From Vitis vinifera (lineage: Eukaryota; Streptophyta; Magnoliopsida; Vitales; Vitaceae), in assembly GCF_030704535.1 (NCBI RefSeq), contig NC_081822.1, positions 6,449,501 to 6,513,500 on the forward strand: 64,000 nt of DNA, given 5' to 3'. How positions within the stretch are numbered: position 1 is the stretch's first letter; each line of letters begins with the position of its first letter. This document shows positions 37,241 through 49,200 of the stretch, piece after piece. A program made the translations under genes and the position numbers. The notes beneath the pieces are model-generated. The model had not been told where the DNA came from. It searched no databases and saw only the letters and a program-made list of their open reading frames with translations.

Positions 37241-39318
37241 AAGTTAGAGTTTTAGGCATTAATTTGATTTTATTTAGGCAAAAATTATGGGCAGAGAGAA
37301 GATGGATGGAAAGTGAAAAAATGTATGGGAAAGAAATTAGGGTGAGAGCACGAAGTGTAAAGTGGTGGAGACTGTGGTGCCGTCTTCATTATGCAACAAG
37401 AGTACGAGATAAGAAAGCAACATGTGTGTTGTGATTTCACACGCCTTAAAAACCTCTTAAAACCTCCGGCATAGCTTTCTCATTGGCTCTCTTCCACCAG
37501 GCATTTTGTGTTAGGTTTCGGAAGATAATGCCTCCCACTTTGTGCTCGAAGTGGATTGGAATTGGAAGCAATTTCCAAAGTTGGATGTTGAAGCTGACCA
37601 TAACCTAAATTTTGGAACCTATATTCAAACCAAGTATCAAGTAAAAATTTCTACATGTTACACCATCAACCATATCCAGGGACCTACTACACGTCTTCTC
37701 CACGGCCTTCTCAGGATCATGCTGTTTGTTTCTACAAAGAGGCATCGCCCAATGCTTATCTGCTGGTGCTTGTATTGCTGGTTTTTTCTAACCCACTCAG
37801 TCTAAGGGGCCACAAAACATGGAAAATGGAGTAGTGCTATATCACTTACTAATAATGGCTCTTCCTAAATGCTTTCCCAAAAGAGATTCAACGGATAAAT
37901 GCTTTGATTTTGCATAATATTGAATGCTTTCACCATGTGACACAAGCAATTAAGAGAATTAGGAAAGTCATTTGTGTGATTTAGTATTCTTGCTCTTCTG
38001 ACTTGTGTTGTTTTCATTCCACGTCAAATTTTTTCTTTGGCCTAATCATTGAATCAGGGGTTGAGTTTGGTAAGGTCCATATAAGTGGCCGTGCGTAACA
38101 CCGTGATCATGGCAGAGTAACAAAGGTCGTAAAAGGAGGCTAGTACTTGAGAGCTGAGCTTATGGGCGTCATTAAGCCATTGGATTGCAACGGTGAGGAA
38201 GACCCCTGCTTTCAGTCATGGTGTGGCGGAGGAAGCATCAGAGTACAGTAAAGTTTGGACAATAGCTGTTGACGGTCAAACAAAATTGTCTTTCAACACT
38301 GTTTGATTTGGTATGTTTTATCTAGATTCATTGGGTGCCACAATACCTATTGATACTTTTTTCTTTCCTATGGAAAACACGTGGTGGTGCCACCAAATAG
38401 GCCATTAGATTCCATTATTTGCATATGATCTTATTTGTTTGTATTTTGTATTTCCCTCTTTTTTTTTCTCCACATTCCAGCATCTAAATGTGTCAGGGTT
38501 AGAACTTGAAACCTCTAATGCTTTCTGCTACTACCTTCACATAGTAGGATCCTCTCATTCAGTTTATCATCCAAATCTGAGAGCCCTGGAGGAACGTTTA
38601 GACACCAGTACTCTTTCTACCCTTCTCTCTAATGGCCTATGATTTAGTAGGAATATCAGTTCTCAACATTGGTTTACCCATCAGGACTCAACCTTTCGCT
38701 TATGATATGACGGCGCCTAACCTGATACTTGCTTATCATCAGAAGAAAAATCATATATAAGTAATGGCCGGGTTGGACATTGTAGGAGCCCTGACGCCTA
38801 AAATCTTAGGGGCATTATTTTGGTGTCCAGATGGAGTGGAAACTCAACATGGTTGGCAAGTGAATTAGTGGGAAGCTGTCAAGGACTCTCCCCAACCCAC
38901 ACTAGGCGAAGTGGCTAAGTCATCCATTTATTGGGGGTAGTTGGATGGTTTCTATGCCAAACTGTACCATTTATCTCTATCCAATTCCTCTATAGCTTTC
39001 AATCTAGTGGTGCAGTTTTTGACATTTTGTTGCAGCAAAACCAACTCATGTGCTGACCTTATAGCTAAGAAATCTGAGCCCCAATACACCCAACCCAAGC
39101 CCCATAAGGTAATCAGTGTCCGTGGACCCAGCAGCCTGCACCCAGCTGTCTTGTTTAGCTTTAATTTGCTGGTTTTCTTGTCAAGCTTTAACTTCTAGTT
39201 TTATAAGGTATATGGGAAGAATATCACACTGTCCAGAGATTGTTATTATGGGCAATGCAACAATGACACCACCATGAAGGTAGGACCCCAGAACCCTAGA
39301 ACCTCTCTTTTCTTTCCG
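37241..39318. other. Intergenic DNA, no gene recognised
   Basis: Contains the upstream region of the small minus-strand gene and that of the At5g65660-like gene. The open frames at 37542-37805 and 38941-39198 (+) match no family I know and lack splice or promoter support. No RNA gene was seen. Confidence 0.45.
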
Positions 39319-39325
39319 TATATAA
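39319..39325 (+). promoter_or_regulatory. Probable TATA box of At5g65660-like gene
   Basis: TATATAA in the context TTCCGTATATAACACGAAG, 182 bases upstream of the start codon at 39501. It would place transcription start near 39350 and leave a leader of roughly 150 bases. Positional inference only. Confidence 0.55.
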
Positions 39326-39500
39326 CACGAAGTTTGTCCAACCACTTCCCTACACTACTCCCATAACCCAATAAATGGATGTCACCACCACCCAACACCC
39401 ACCTTCACTCACAAACCACCCCGTATGGCTGGATCTCCAGTTACATCTTTGCTGAATTATATTCCCATGATCAGAGAAGAGAGTTAGAAAGGAAAGGTAG

Positions 39501-39974
39501 ATGGAGAATGAGGGAGTATCTCTGTCGCGGCCAGTCATAGGCTTTCCTGTCGGTCTAGCACTGCTACTTATCATGTTACTATGCATGAGCGCCCTCATGT
39601 CTTTCTGCTTTCACTGGGATAAGTTCCGATGCCTCCGTCACTCTACTGAGGATCACACTTCCAATACTCAATCCCGAATTCCTCATTCACCCCCCAAATC
39701 TGTCCCCCCTCACATGGTATATCTCTCTACCTAGCTCTGTCTTGTCCTGTACATATAATTATGGCTGTTAATTAAGCTCCACTACAATAATATTCACTGC
39801 TCATGTACATTTTGATATTTTCTTTTCTTTTCTCAGAAGTGGAAACAAAATCAAAGTCCAAGCTTGCCAGTGTTGATGCCCGGCGATGAGGCACCCAAAT
39901 TCATAGCAATTCCCTGTCCCAGGGTCATAGTAAAAGTGGAGACGCCGCTCGCCTTCCGAGAACCACTGTATTAG
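39501..39974 (+). CDS. At5g65660-like single-pass membrane protein, 2 exons
   Basis: Exons 39501-39716 and 39837-39974; 354 nt, 117 residues, phase 0 junction (CACATG|GTATAT ... TCTCAG|AAGTGG). It starts MENEGVSLSRPVIGFPVGLA and runs into a strongly hydrophobic helix LALLLIMLLCMSALMSF (about residues 18-34). A cytosolic-looking HWDKFRCLR patch and a Ser/Pro-rich linker follow. Exon 2 carries the conserved tail block VLMPGDEAPKFIAIPCPRVIV. This arrangement matches the small plant family annotated as uncharacterised protein At5g65660 (hydroxyproline-rich glycoprotein-like). The biochemical role is unknown. An AATAAA poly(A)-type signal lies at 40049-40054. Confidence 0.82.
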
Positions 39975-42417
39975 CCCACTAAGGGAATGGATCGATCAAC
40001 CTGTTTTTTCTCAGGGCTGCTTACAGTTCAAATTTGACATTTCAATGTAATAAAACCATCTTTCAAATTGGGATGTATATATACATATATGCAGAGTAAC
40101 ACAACCCATTAATGTAGCAAACTAAATTTCAAAGGCAGGCCCCAACTCCCCAAAATATTATGAGAAATTTGCTTCCCTTTCGTCTCCATATATAAGGGGA
40201 AAATTAATGGTATATTTCGGAATCACCCAACAAAAAGACCTTTCCTTTCGGAATGAACATGGCAAAGGAACAAAGAGAAGTGCTAAGGGTTAAAAGTTTT
40301 CTGAACATAATTGGCTTCTGCCTTGTCAAGGGTAAGCACTAGGCTGATGCCGGAGCATGTGAGCGCATGAGGGTAGAAGGAGAAGAATGGTGGCCACCAG
40401 GGCCCATTGGGATTATTAATTATATATGCTTTTATTCAATAAAATGTATCCCTTAATCTAAATTAATTGTTAATTATATATATAAATTTTTTATTTAAAA
40501 GATCATTTTGAAATTTTGAAATGTATAAAATAATGTTTAAAATCCTTTTTTCGACGATGGTGTAATTGAGTTGGATTTGATTTCAGGTTTTTAAAGTGAC
40601 TCCAACTAATATTTCCTTATCACCGTCTCTTTGCTTAAAGATTCTATTATAACCTATTTCTAAAGCATCTATTTCAACAATTTTAAGGCCTTCAAGGTTG
40701 GCTAAATTTATATATGATAGATTTTAACTTTATACTTAATAATCTTAACGATCTTGGTGTATCATTTTTTCATGGTATGAGATCTTTCTTGAGCCTTTTT
40801 TTTTTTTTTTTTAAAAGGGGCACACAATTAACTAATATCTTTAAAGGAATTCTAATAAGACTTCTAAATAAAGTCGATTCAATGAGTTTTTGAGTAAAAA
40901 ATGAACTGAACCGACCATATTTAAAATGAAAAACAGAAAACCAAACCAAGCCTTTGAAGGTTAGTTTGATTCAATTTTAACCTAACTTAAATAACATTTT
41001 TTATTCCTTAATCCAAATATAGATTTATTTTTGTTTTAAACCCAAAATCCATTAATTTGAGTTTATATTATAATTTAAGTCTAATTTGTTTATAAAATTA
41101 ATTCAAATCAACTTAGTTTTGATGTTAAAGATATATCGAATATATTTAAAATTAATTTGATCATAATATAAAATAATGAATTACTTTAATCTAATCAAAT
41201 ATATATATAATTATATATAAATTAGGAGACAAGAAAATTAAAAACCAAATCAATAAGGTTGGTTTCCAAAATTTGTAAATTGAACCAACTTTTTTTATTA
41301 TTAAAAATCGAACCATTGTGATCAATTTTGATTGGTTTGGATCGATTTATCGATATTTTCAATTTTACACCCGCAACACTTCCTGATAAACTGTAACTAT
41401 TTTTTATCCATCGTATTGTAACATAATAAACTGAGACAGAAAAAATTGGTAAAATAATGTAATAACATTTAAAATAATAAATCGAAAAAATATATAGCAA
41501 ATAATAAAATTTTATTTTACTATTGGATAAATATCATACTTCACTCTTTAATAAAAATAGAAATATTATGACACTTAAATTTTATCTTTATCATTTTTAA
41601 TCTATTAATATTTAAAATAAAATATGAAATCTTTTCAATATTACACCTTTTAAATTCTTTTCACATTTTTTTTATTGGTTTTCAATTATTTTTAATTTTA
41701 ACAATAAGATGCAATATTTTAATTATTTTAAAACCTTTTAAATTCTTTACACATTTTTTATTTATTTGCACTTATTTTTAATTTTAATAATATATAAAAT
41801 ATATTCTTATAATGTCATACTAATATCATAATTAATGAAATTGTCCATCTAATTAGTGAAGTGTGAATTAATAACTTTTAGAGTTTAATGACCAATCTGG
41901 TTTTGAAAATATTGGCTATCAATGTTATAGATTAGTTTGGTAGTGATTTCGAGATGACATCCACATATGTGCACAATAACCACATGAGTGGTTTGACTCA
42001 AAGAAAATTTATAGTTATATTTTCCTTTAAAAAATGATGTCTTGAGAATGAGTTTTCAAGTGAGGAAATAGTTTTCAATATTTTTTATAATTAAAGAAAA
42101 TTCAATGGTAGCACTTACAATATCTCTTATGTAAGAATGTGAAAAATCCTAAAAATCTCTTAAGGGAGAAAGGGGGGAATAACTTTCTTCAAGAGTGATA
42201 GAACATAAGTGGCAATGGATATACCAGTTCCAAGGTATGACATGAAGTCTCAAACAAATAAAGTGTGACGGTGAGTCTTACTAGCATGCGAGTATAAATG
42301 TCATGCTATGAATTTTGTGCAACCTATGTGCAAAATGTCATGCGACTCATGCGGCGTTGGCACATAGCACGAGTTATGCATTCCGTGGAAGGAAAAAATT
42401 AATAATGTTTATGTTGG

Positions 42418-42619
42418 GAAGTGTCTCAACTTCCTACTTAGGATATATTTCTTTTTGTAAAAAGAATATTATATTTGAATTTCCTAAGTTTATATGTGAT
42501 TGTAATTAAATTTCTTATTAAAGCATCTAATTACAATTACATATAAACTCAAGAAATATTTTATATAATATTTTTTTTATAAAAAGAAACATGTTCCAAT
42601 TAGGAATTTAAGACACTTC
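42418..42619. repeat. 200-bp foldback (inverted repeat, about 90-bp arms)
   Basis: Left arm about 42418-42507 and right arm about 42530-42619 are reverse complements with scattered mismatches. GAAGTGTCTCAACTTCCTA on the left pairs with the complement of TAGGAATTTAAGACACTTC on the right; TTTCTTTTT pairs with AAAAAGAAA; AAGTTTATATGTGATTGTAA pairs with TTACAATTACATATAAACT. A loop of about 22 bases separates the arms. No transposase or clear target duplication was seen. It could be a MITE-like or foldback element, or part of an LTR. Confidence 0.8.
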
Positions 42620-42987
42620 ATAATAATCTTCACCTTGAATCAAATTTTATTAAGTTAATTTTCAATATCTCCATAATATATGATCTCATGTGCTACAATT
42701 CTCTTCATATACCATATTTGTTTATTTCTTGTATCATGTTGTGATGAGAGAATAATTGACTCCACCTTGATCCAAAAATTTATTTTTGCAATTCTTAATT
42801 TTTTGTACTATTTAATTAATATATTTATATAGTGAAATATTATCTCTCATTCATGGAGATAGGCATAATCGATCAAGCCACATTAAATCCTCATGTAGTT
42901 TGCTTTATTTTTGTGTTCTTCCATTAGTATATTTATATTAACAAATTTTCTACAACAAGTGGTATTAAACCTTTAATTGAATATGTA

Positions 42988-43130
42988 TAGGAGAGCTTTG
43001 ATTGAAGATATTTGGAATAACCTTTGTTGAAGATGCTTGAGAGAACTTTGATTGAAGATGTGCGAAAGAACCTTGTTTAAAGATGTTTGAAAAAGCTTAT
43101 GTTAAAAATGTTTAAAAGAGACTTGGAAGA
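42988..43130. repeat. Decayed tandem repeat of about 30-35 bp
   Basis: Four to five imperfect units built on TTGAAGATGTTTGAAAGAAC-like words: GATTGAAGATATTTGGAATA, TTGAAGATGCTTGAGAGAAC, TTGAAGATGTGCGAAAGAAC, TTAAAGATGTTTGAAAAAGC and TTAAAAATGTTTAAAAGAGA. Unit spacing is about 30-35 bases. No coding function is seen. Confidence 0.65.
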
Positions 43131-45491
43131 GCAAAGAAAAATAGAGTGTACAAGAGGATTGCAAAAAGGAACTATTTGTTAAGGTAAAGTCAATTATTCT
43201 CTTAGAATATGATATAAGAAACAAGAAAATCATAACACATGACAAAATCGTAGTGTATACAAAGTTACGAGAGAAAAATGGTTGTCTGAGGACTATATAC
43301 GATAGATAAAAATATAAGAAAAAACAAGAAACACCTAGTGAAATAAAAAGGTTTGCTAAGGTATAAATGTGAGAAAGAGTAAGAGACACTTGATAAAGCA
43401 AATTGACTCATAGTTTAGGGAAAATATAAAAAGCGGAAAATGTGAGATGTTTTGGGACCCGGCAATTATGTATGTTTATGCTTTCTATAACATTTTCTAT
43501 AATAAAATTAATAATTTGTATATGTTCAAATAGTCATAAATAGGTCGGTTCATAAAATAGTCATTCGGACACAATTAATTAAATAAGTTAAATTGGTCAA
43601 ATGAGTTAAGTGATCAAACTTAAACAAAATCTGATCATTACGCATGTTATATAAGTTGACACAATCATGATAAGGATACAATTACACCTAACTCACCCTA
43701 AATTTTTTTTTGTCATTTTCAAGTCTCGTTGTCATTATCATATGGAGATTGTCACCCCTATGGCCATACATACATCAATAGACTGGGTAGCATATATAGA
43801 TTAATATTGTACAACATTTAGTATTGGCGAAAGATGAAACTATTGTTGTTGGATGATAAGAATATAACAGCCACAGGTATGAGGATATGACGCATTGGCA
43901 TCAGGGAAAGCTTAAGAGGATGTGTGGCGCATTAGGGAGATGACATCTTATGTTGAAAGACATTTGATATGAGACACATGGCAAGTTGATATATTTTCCT
44001 GACAAGTGACACAAGCAAAATAATTCCTAGCATTGATAATGAAAGTGGCATAAGTGAGAGAGTATCGCATGATGTAGGTGACATGAGTAGAATCAACTAT
44101 TATGAATTTATGACAAATCGCAAAATCAAAAGCAGGGGATGCAATTGATAGGACAGATGGCAATGAACAAAGCCATAAGGAGAACCGCACTGCCTAGAAT
44201 ATGGATGGTATTGGCAGGTTGATTCTTAAAAGATTGGTATAGTAGACATCTATGTAAAGCGTGCTTTGTCCAGCCTTCTTTGCATGAGCTTGCCAAGGAA
44301 AATCGTTTGGGTTTTCCTCTAAATAAATACAATAACATAAATATTTATTTCATCAAATGCTATCATTTTTCAACTACAACGATTTCAAAAGCCAACAGTA
44401 GAAAACCTAACCCTAGACAATCCTAACTCAATAGAGGCCCAAGCCCAAGGAAGCCCAGTCCCCATGGAATCATTCTTATTATAATATCTCCTTTTTAAAA
44501 AAATACTATCTAAAAAATATTTTTCTTAGTTGAAGTTAAAACTAAAAACTTTTTCCCAAATTAAAAATAAAAATAAAAACAAAAAACGGATTTGTCTATA
44601 GGTACATCAGAATTTTCTCCATTTCTCGTCTCAGCCTGGTTACAAAGATAACATTAGGTTTTTGGACCGACAGCCCAACTCCCCTAAGCCTGCATCCGGA
44701 CCATACCTGGCACTCTATATTTGGATTGTAGGCCCAAACCATTTTAGGCGAGATCCCAACCATATACACACCCATACAAATAATAATGGGCTTTCAATTA
44801 ACGACCCAGTCCAAGAATCCAATGTAAATTAGCCAATTGCATAAATTTCTGTTAAACCTCGAGAAAATACAAGCTCCAAGTTAGAAGGGGGCGGGTCGGA
44901 GTTTGGAGTGAAGCTTGAGAAATTAATAAATAAGAAGATAAGATGAAGACGGAAGTGAAAGAGGTTGATCCATACTTTCAACTTTCAACCCGATTCATTA
45001 TGTAATTGCCTGCCACAAATCATACAAGGTAGCTTTCAAGATATATCTCACACGTGAGCTTTCTTAGGAGACATTGACCTTAGATGGCTGTCTCTCCCAT
45101 GTGGGCCGCGTGGACCTCAGAAGGTCATGTGCCCGCCATGAGGCTCCTATGACGTGCTCCCTTCTGATTGGGAAGACGAAATGAAAACTACTCCAGGTTG
45201 GAGAGACTCCTGGGTCAAAAAGGCCCTACCACATCCACCTGCTACAGGCCCACGAAGCCCCCACTATCACACATCTGAGGCCCATCATGGCATTCAAACC
45301 GCTAACCATGACCCCACGCCCAATTCATCTCACCGCCAAAAGCGGACGCCTTCTCTGCGTGCGGGACCCTCTGCCCTGGCAGCATCCCGCAATATCTGTG
45401 CTCCTACCATTTCTATTCTTCATTTATATATATATATATTTTAAAAAATCTGTGTTTTCGTCAACCGTTTTAAAAATGGTTTTTGGCAATA

Positions 45492-46011
45492 ATTTTTTAA
45501 AACAATTATTACTAAAAAAATTTGTGTTATATTTATATAAATATATATATATATATTGTTGGTTAAAAATAAAGTGTAAGAAGAGTTACACTTTTGAAAA
45601 TAAAGTGTAAGAAGGGTTACACTTTTAATGTGTGAATTAAACACATAATTAAGTTTTGGAATGTTACAAAACTTAAGAGGTATTTACACATATGATTAAG
45701 TTTTGAAATGTTACAAAACTTGAAAGATTAAGGAAAACAATAAGTCTTCTCATCTTTGTAACTTTATAAAACTTAAGAGGTTAAGTGTAAGAAAGTTATA
45801 CATTTGAGATTAAATCATGTTTAACGTGTGAATTAAATATATGATTTAATTTCTTTTTTAAATGTTACAAAGATGAAGAGATTGAGGAAAATAATGGGTT
45901 TTTTCTCATCCTTGTAACCATTTTCAACCCTAAGAGTGCTATATATGACTTTTCTTCTTTTTGAAATCTTATGCAGAAAAGTGAAAAGGCTTGATCAATC
46001 CCAATACTATT
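45492..46011. repeat. Older LTR-like repeat, copy 1 (left part, split by copia)
   Basis: Nearly identical to 51187-51706. Both start in a T run followed by AACAATTATTACTAAA, include TGTTGGTTAAAAATAAAG (45557 here, 51245 in copy 2) and end at CCAATACTATT. The copia insertion begins directly after. The copy resumes at 51079 and ends near 51190, where copy 2 begins. Several substitutions and a longer TA run distinguish the two copies. Confidence 0.85.
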
Positions 46012-46221
46012 TGAAAAGAAGAAGAATTGGCTGAATAATTATTATTGATGTTGAAGTGTGTATTTATACAAGGAGGTTTGAGATCTTTCTCTACAAGTCA
46101 GGAATCAGCTTACCATATTCTAGACTATCCATCTATAAGTCAGGAATTACAATAGGAAAACTAACATATACAAATCATCTATTCTTAATATGGAAGATTT
46201 AGAAAGATTGACTTTCTAACA
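46012..46221 (-). repeat. 3' LTR of copia element
   Basis: 210 bp, one mismatch to the 5' LTR. On the minus strand it starts TGTTAGAAAG and ends CTTCTTTTCA. It contains the TATA-like TATAAATA (46068-46061). The polypurine tract sits immediately upstream in element orientation. Confidence 0.93.
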
Positions 46222-46230
46222 CTCCCCCTC
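46222..46230 (-). other. Polypurine tract of copia element
   Basis: Minus-strand GAGGGGGAG directly abuts the 3' LTR. The first two bases are also the last two of the polyprotein stop codon TGA (46231-46229), so coding sequence and plus-strand primer overlap. Confidence 0.85.
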
Positions 46231-49200
46231 AAGTTGGAGAGTGGATATCCTGCACTCCCAACTTGCGAATCATAGGAGCAAAAAACTCCTTTCCCAATGG
46301 TTTAGTCAAAATGTCTGCAAGTTGGTGCGCTGAGCTCACATGTCTTGTAATAATGGAACCATCTTGGATCTTGTCCCTAATATAGTGACAATCCATCTCA
46401 ATGTGTCTAGTACGCTCATGGAAAACAGGGTTGGCTGCAATGTGCAATGCTGCCTTGTTGTCACAATACAGCAAGGCAGGTTCCTTATGTAAAACACCCA
46501 AATCTTTCAAAAGGTACCGAAGCCATGTCAACTCACAACAAGCTCCTGTCATTGCACGATACTCTGCTTCGGCTGAAGAGAGTGACACTGTTTTCTGTCG
46601 CTTTGATCTCCAAGAAATCAGTGAAGGTCCAAGGAATACACAGTAGCTTGTAGTGGACCTTCTAGTAAGTGGACAACCTGCCCAATCAGAATCACAATAG
46701 GCTCTCAATCTGAAATCATTATTCGAAGAGAAGAACAGACCCTGACCAGGTGCATTCTTGAGATAACGTACAACTCTGAACGCTGCTTCCATATGAGCCT
46801 TTCTCGGTTGATGCATAAACCGGCTTAACACATGAACTGCATAAGTGATATCTGGCCTCGACACAGTTAAATATATTAACCTTCCAACCAATCTCCTATA
46901 ACGACCTTGATCCTTGAGCAAATCGCTCTTATCAGACAATTTCAATCCTCGTTCCATAGGTGTATCAATAGGGGCAGCGCCCAACAATCCTGCATCCTCA
47001 ATAATCTCTAATGCATACTTACGTTGGGAAATAAAAATCCCATTTTTAGAAGCAGAAACCTCAATGCCAAGAAAGTATTTTAAATCACCCAGATCTTTGA
47101 GATGAAAATGACTATGCAGAAATTTTTTTGTTGTAGCAATGCTCACAGGATCATTTCCAGTAATCAGAATATCATCAACATATATCAAGAGGGCAGTAAA
47201 GGACTTGCATTGTTTTCTGGTGAACAAAGAATAATCGGCTCGAGATTGTGCATAACCGGCGGATTGAATAACTTCTGAGAACTTGGCGAACCACTGGCGA
47301 GAAGCTTGTTTCAGACCGTAGAGTGATTTATGAAGGCGACATACCAAGTTTTCCTCCCCCTGTCGCCGAAGCCCTAGCGGCGGAGACATATATATTTCCT
47401 CATGTAAGTCGCCATGAAGAAAAGCGTTGTTAACATCCATTTGATGAATAGACCAGCCACGGGCTGCGGCCAATGCAAGCAAGCAGCGGACAGATATGAT
47501 CTTAGCGGTGGGGGAAAAGGTATCCTGATAATCGACACCTTCTAATTGAGTAAAGCCTTTCGCTACCAATCGTGCTTTGTAACGCTCAATAGACCCATCT
47601 GAACGGTGTTTAATTTTATACACCCATCGACAGCCAATCGGTGTCTTGCCGGCCGGAAGTGGAGTGAGAGACCAAGTGCCATTAGCTTGGAGAGCTTGCA
47701 ATTCAGAACGCATTGCCTTCTGCCACTCAGGATGAGCGGCTGCTTCCGAATAAGACCTGGGTTCTGTGACAGCACTATGTTGAGCAACAAAAGATCTATA
47801 TGCAGGCTTATATCTGTGATAAGAAACATAATTGGCCAGTGGATATCGTGTACCTTTAGTTGGACCTGGAATCAAGGAAGACGATTGATTGGAGGAAACG
47901 TGGGAGCAAACATAATCGTGGAGCTTGATTGGCGGGGCGATATGGCGGCTAGAGCGACGGAGCGGAGTGGCTGGTTTGGGTGAGTGTGTTTCTGGTGAAA
48001 ATATGGGTGTCTCAGCTGGAGGAGCGGACGGGATGGATGCAAACGGTGGCCTCGGAGAAGGCGATACTAGAGTTGTAGAAGGCAATGGTGAAGGGTTTGG
48101 ATCAATCTGAGAAGAAGGTTCGATAATGAGTTCGGAAGGTCGAGAAGGAGAGGAAAAGTCATCATTTTCTGTGGTGGGAGACGGTGTGCTTGTGTGGTTG
48201 GAAAGAAGAGGGGAAAGTGCGTGAGAAGTAGAGTCAAAGGAGGAAGAGATGTTGTAGGCCACTAAGGGGATTGGACCAGAATTATGGGTCAACGAAGGGA
48301 GAGTAGAGTTGGGCTTGAGAGAGACATAAGGAAAAATATCTTCATGAAATTTGACATCTCGGCTAGTAAAGACCTTTTTGGTTGATAAATCAAATAATTT
48401 GTATGCTTTCTGACCAACAGGATAACCGATGAAGATGGATGGCATGGCACGGTAATCAAATTTGTGAGAGGTGTGAACATTGGTGGCATAGGCTAAACAT
48501 CCGAAAACACGGAGATGGGAGTAAGAAGGTGGTTTTGAGTAAAGCAATTCAAAAGGAGTTTTGAAAGACAATATTGGTGAAGGTAACCGATTGATGATAT
48601 GTACGGCAGTGAGAGCACACTCCCCCCAAAATTGAGTGGGAACTTGAGCATGGAATTTCAAAGCTCGGGCTACTTGTAAAATATGACGATGTTTGTGTTC
48701 CACAACCCCATTTTGTTGAGGCGTGTAAACACAAGAATGTTGAAAGATGACACCATTATCTTGGAAAAAGGAACGAAGTGAGGTAAATTCTCTACCATTG
48801 TCACTTCGAAAAGTTTTAATGCGAAATTCAAATTGTGTGAACACATAGCTAAAGAAACGTTTTAAAAGTGATTGTGCTTCATCTTTATGTCGCATTAAAA
48901 ATATCCAAGTGAAACGTGTATAATCATCGACAATAGTGAGAAAGTAATGGGCACCAAACAGAGAAGGGTGTCGATAACGTCCCCAAATGTCACAATGAAT
49001 AATCTCAAAAGGTTTTGTAGAAGAAATAGCACTAGTACCAAAAGGTAAACGACTTTGCTTAGCCAAAGGACATATAGGGCAAGCATTATTGGACTGAACA
49101 GAAAAATTCAAAAAATTCTTGGCAATGAAACTCAAACGAGAAGGTGATACATGGCCTAAGCGACTGTGCCAGAGATCAGTGGAAGAGATGGCGAGATTGC

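Larger units (their letters stand above)
40055..45490. other. AT-rich intergenic DNA with foldback and repeats
   Basis: No gene recognised. 40.4-42.0 kb is extremely AT-rich. A foldback lies at 42418-42619 and a decayed tandem repeat at 42988-43130, listed separately. From 44.6 to 45.45 kb the composition is more balanced, but the frame at 45154-45444 (+) has no known domain and runs into a TA microsatellite at 45424-45440. Confidence 0.5.

Noticed and set aside
43102..43401. 99-codon minus-strand frame with hydrophobic translation
   Set aside because: It arises from AT-rich DNA overlapping a decayed tandem repeat; the apparent membrane segments are a by-product of T-rich codons.
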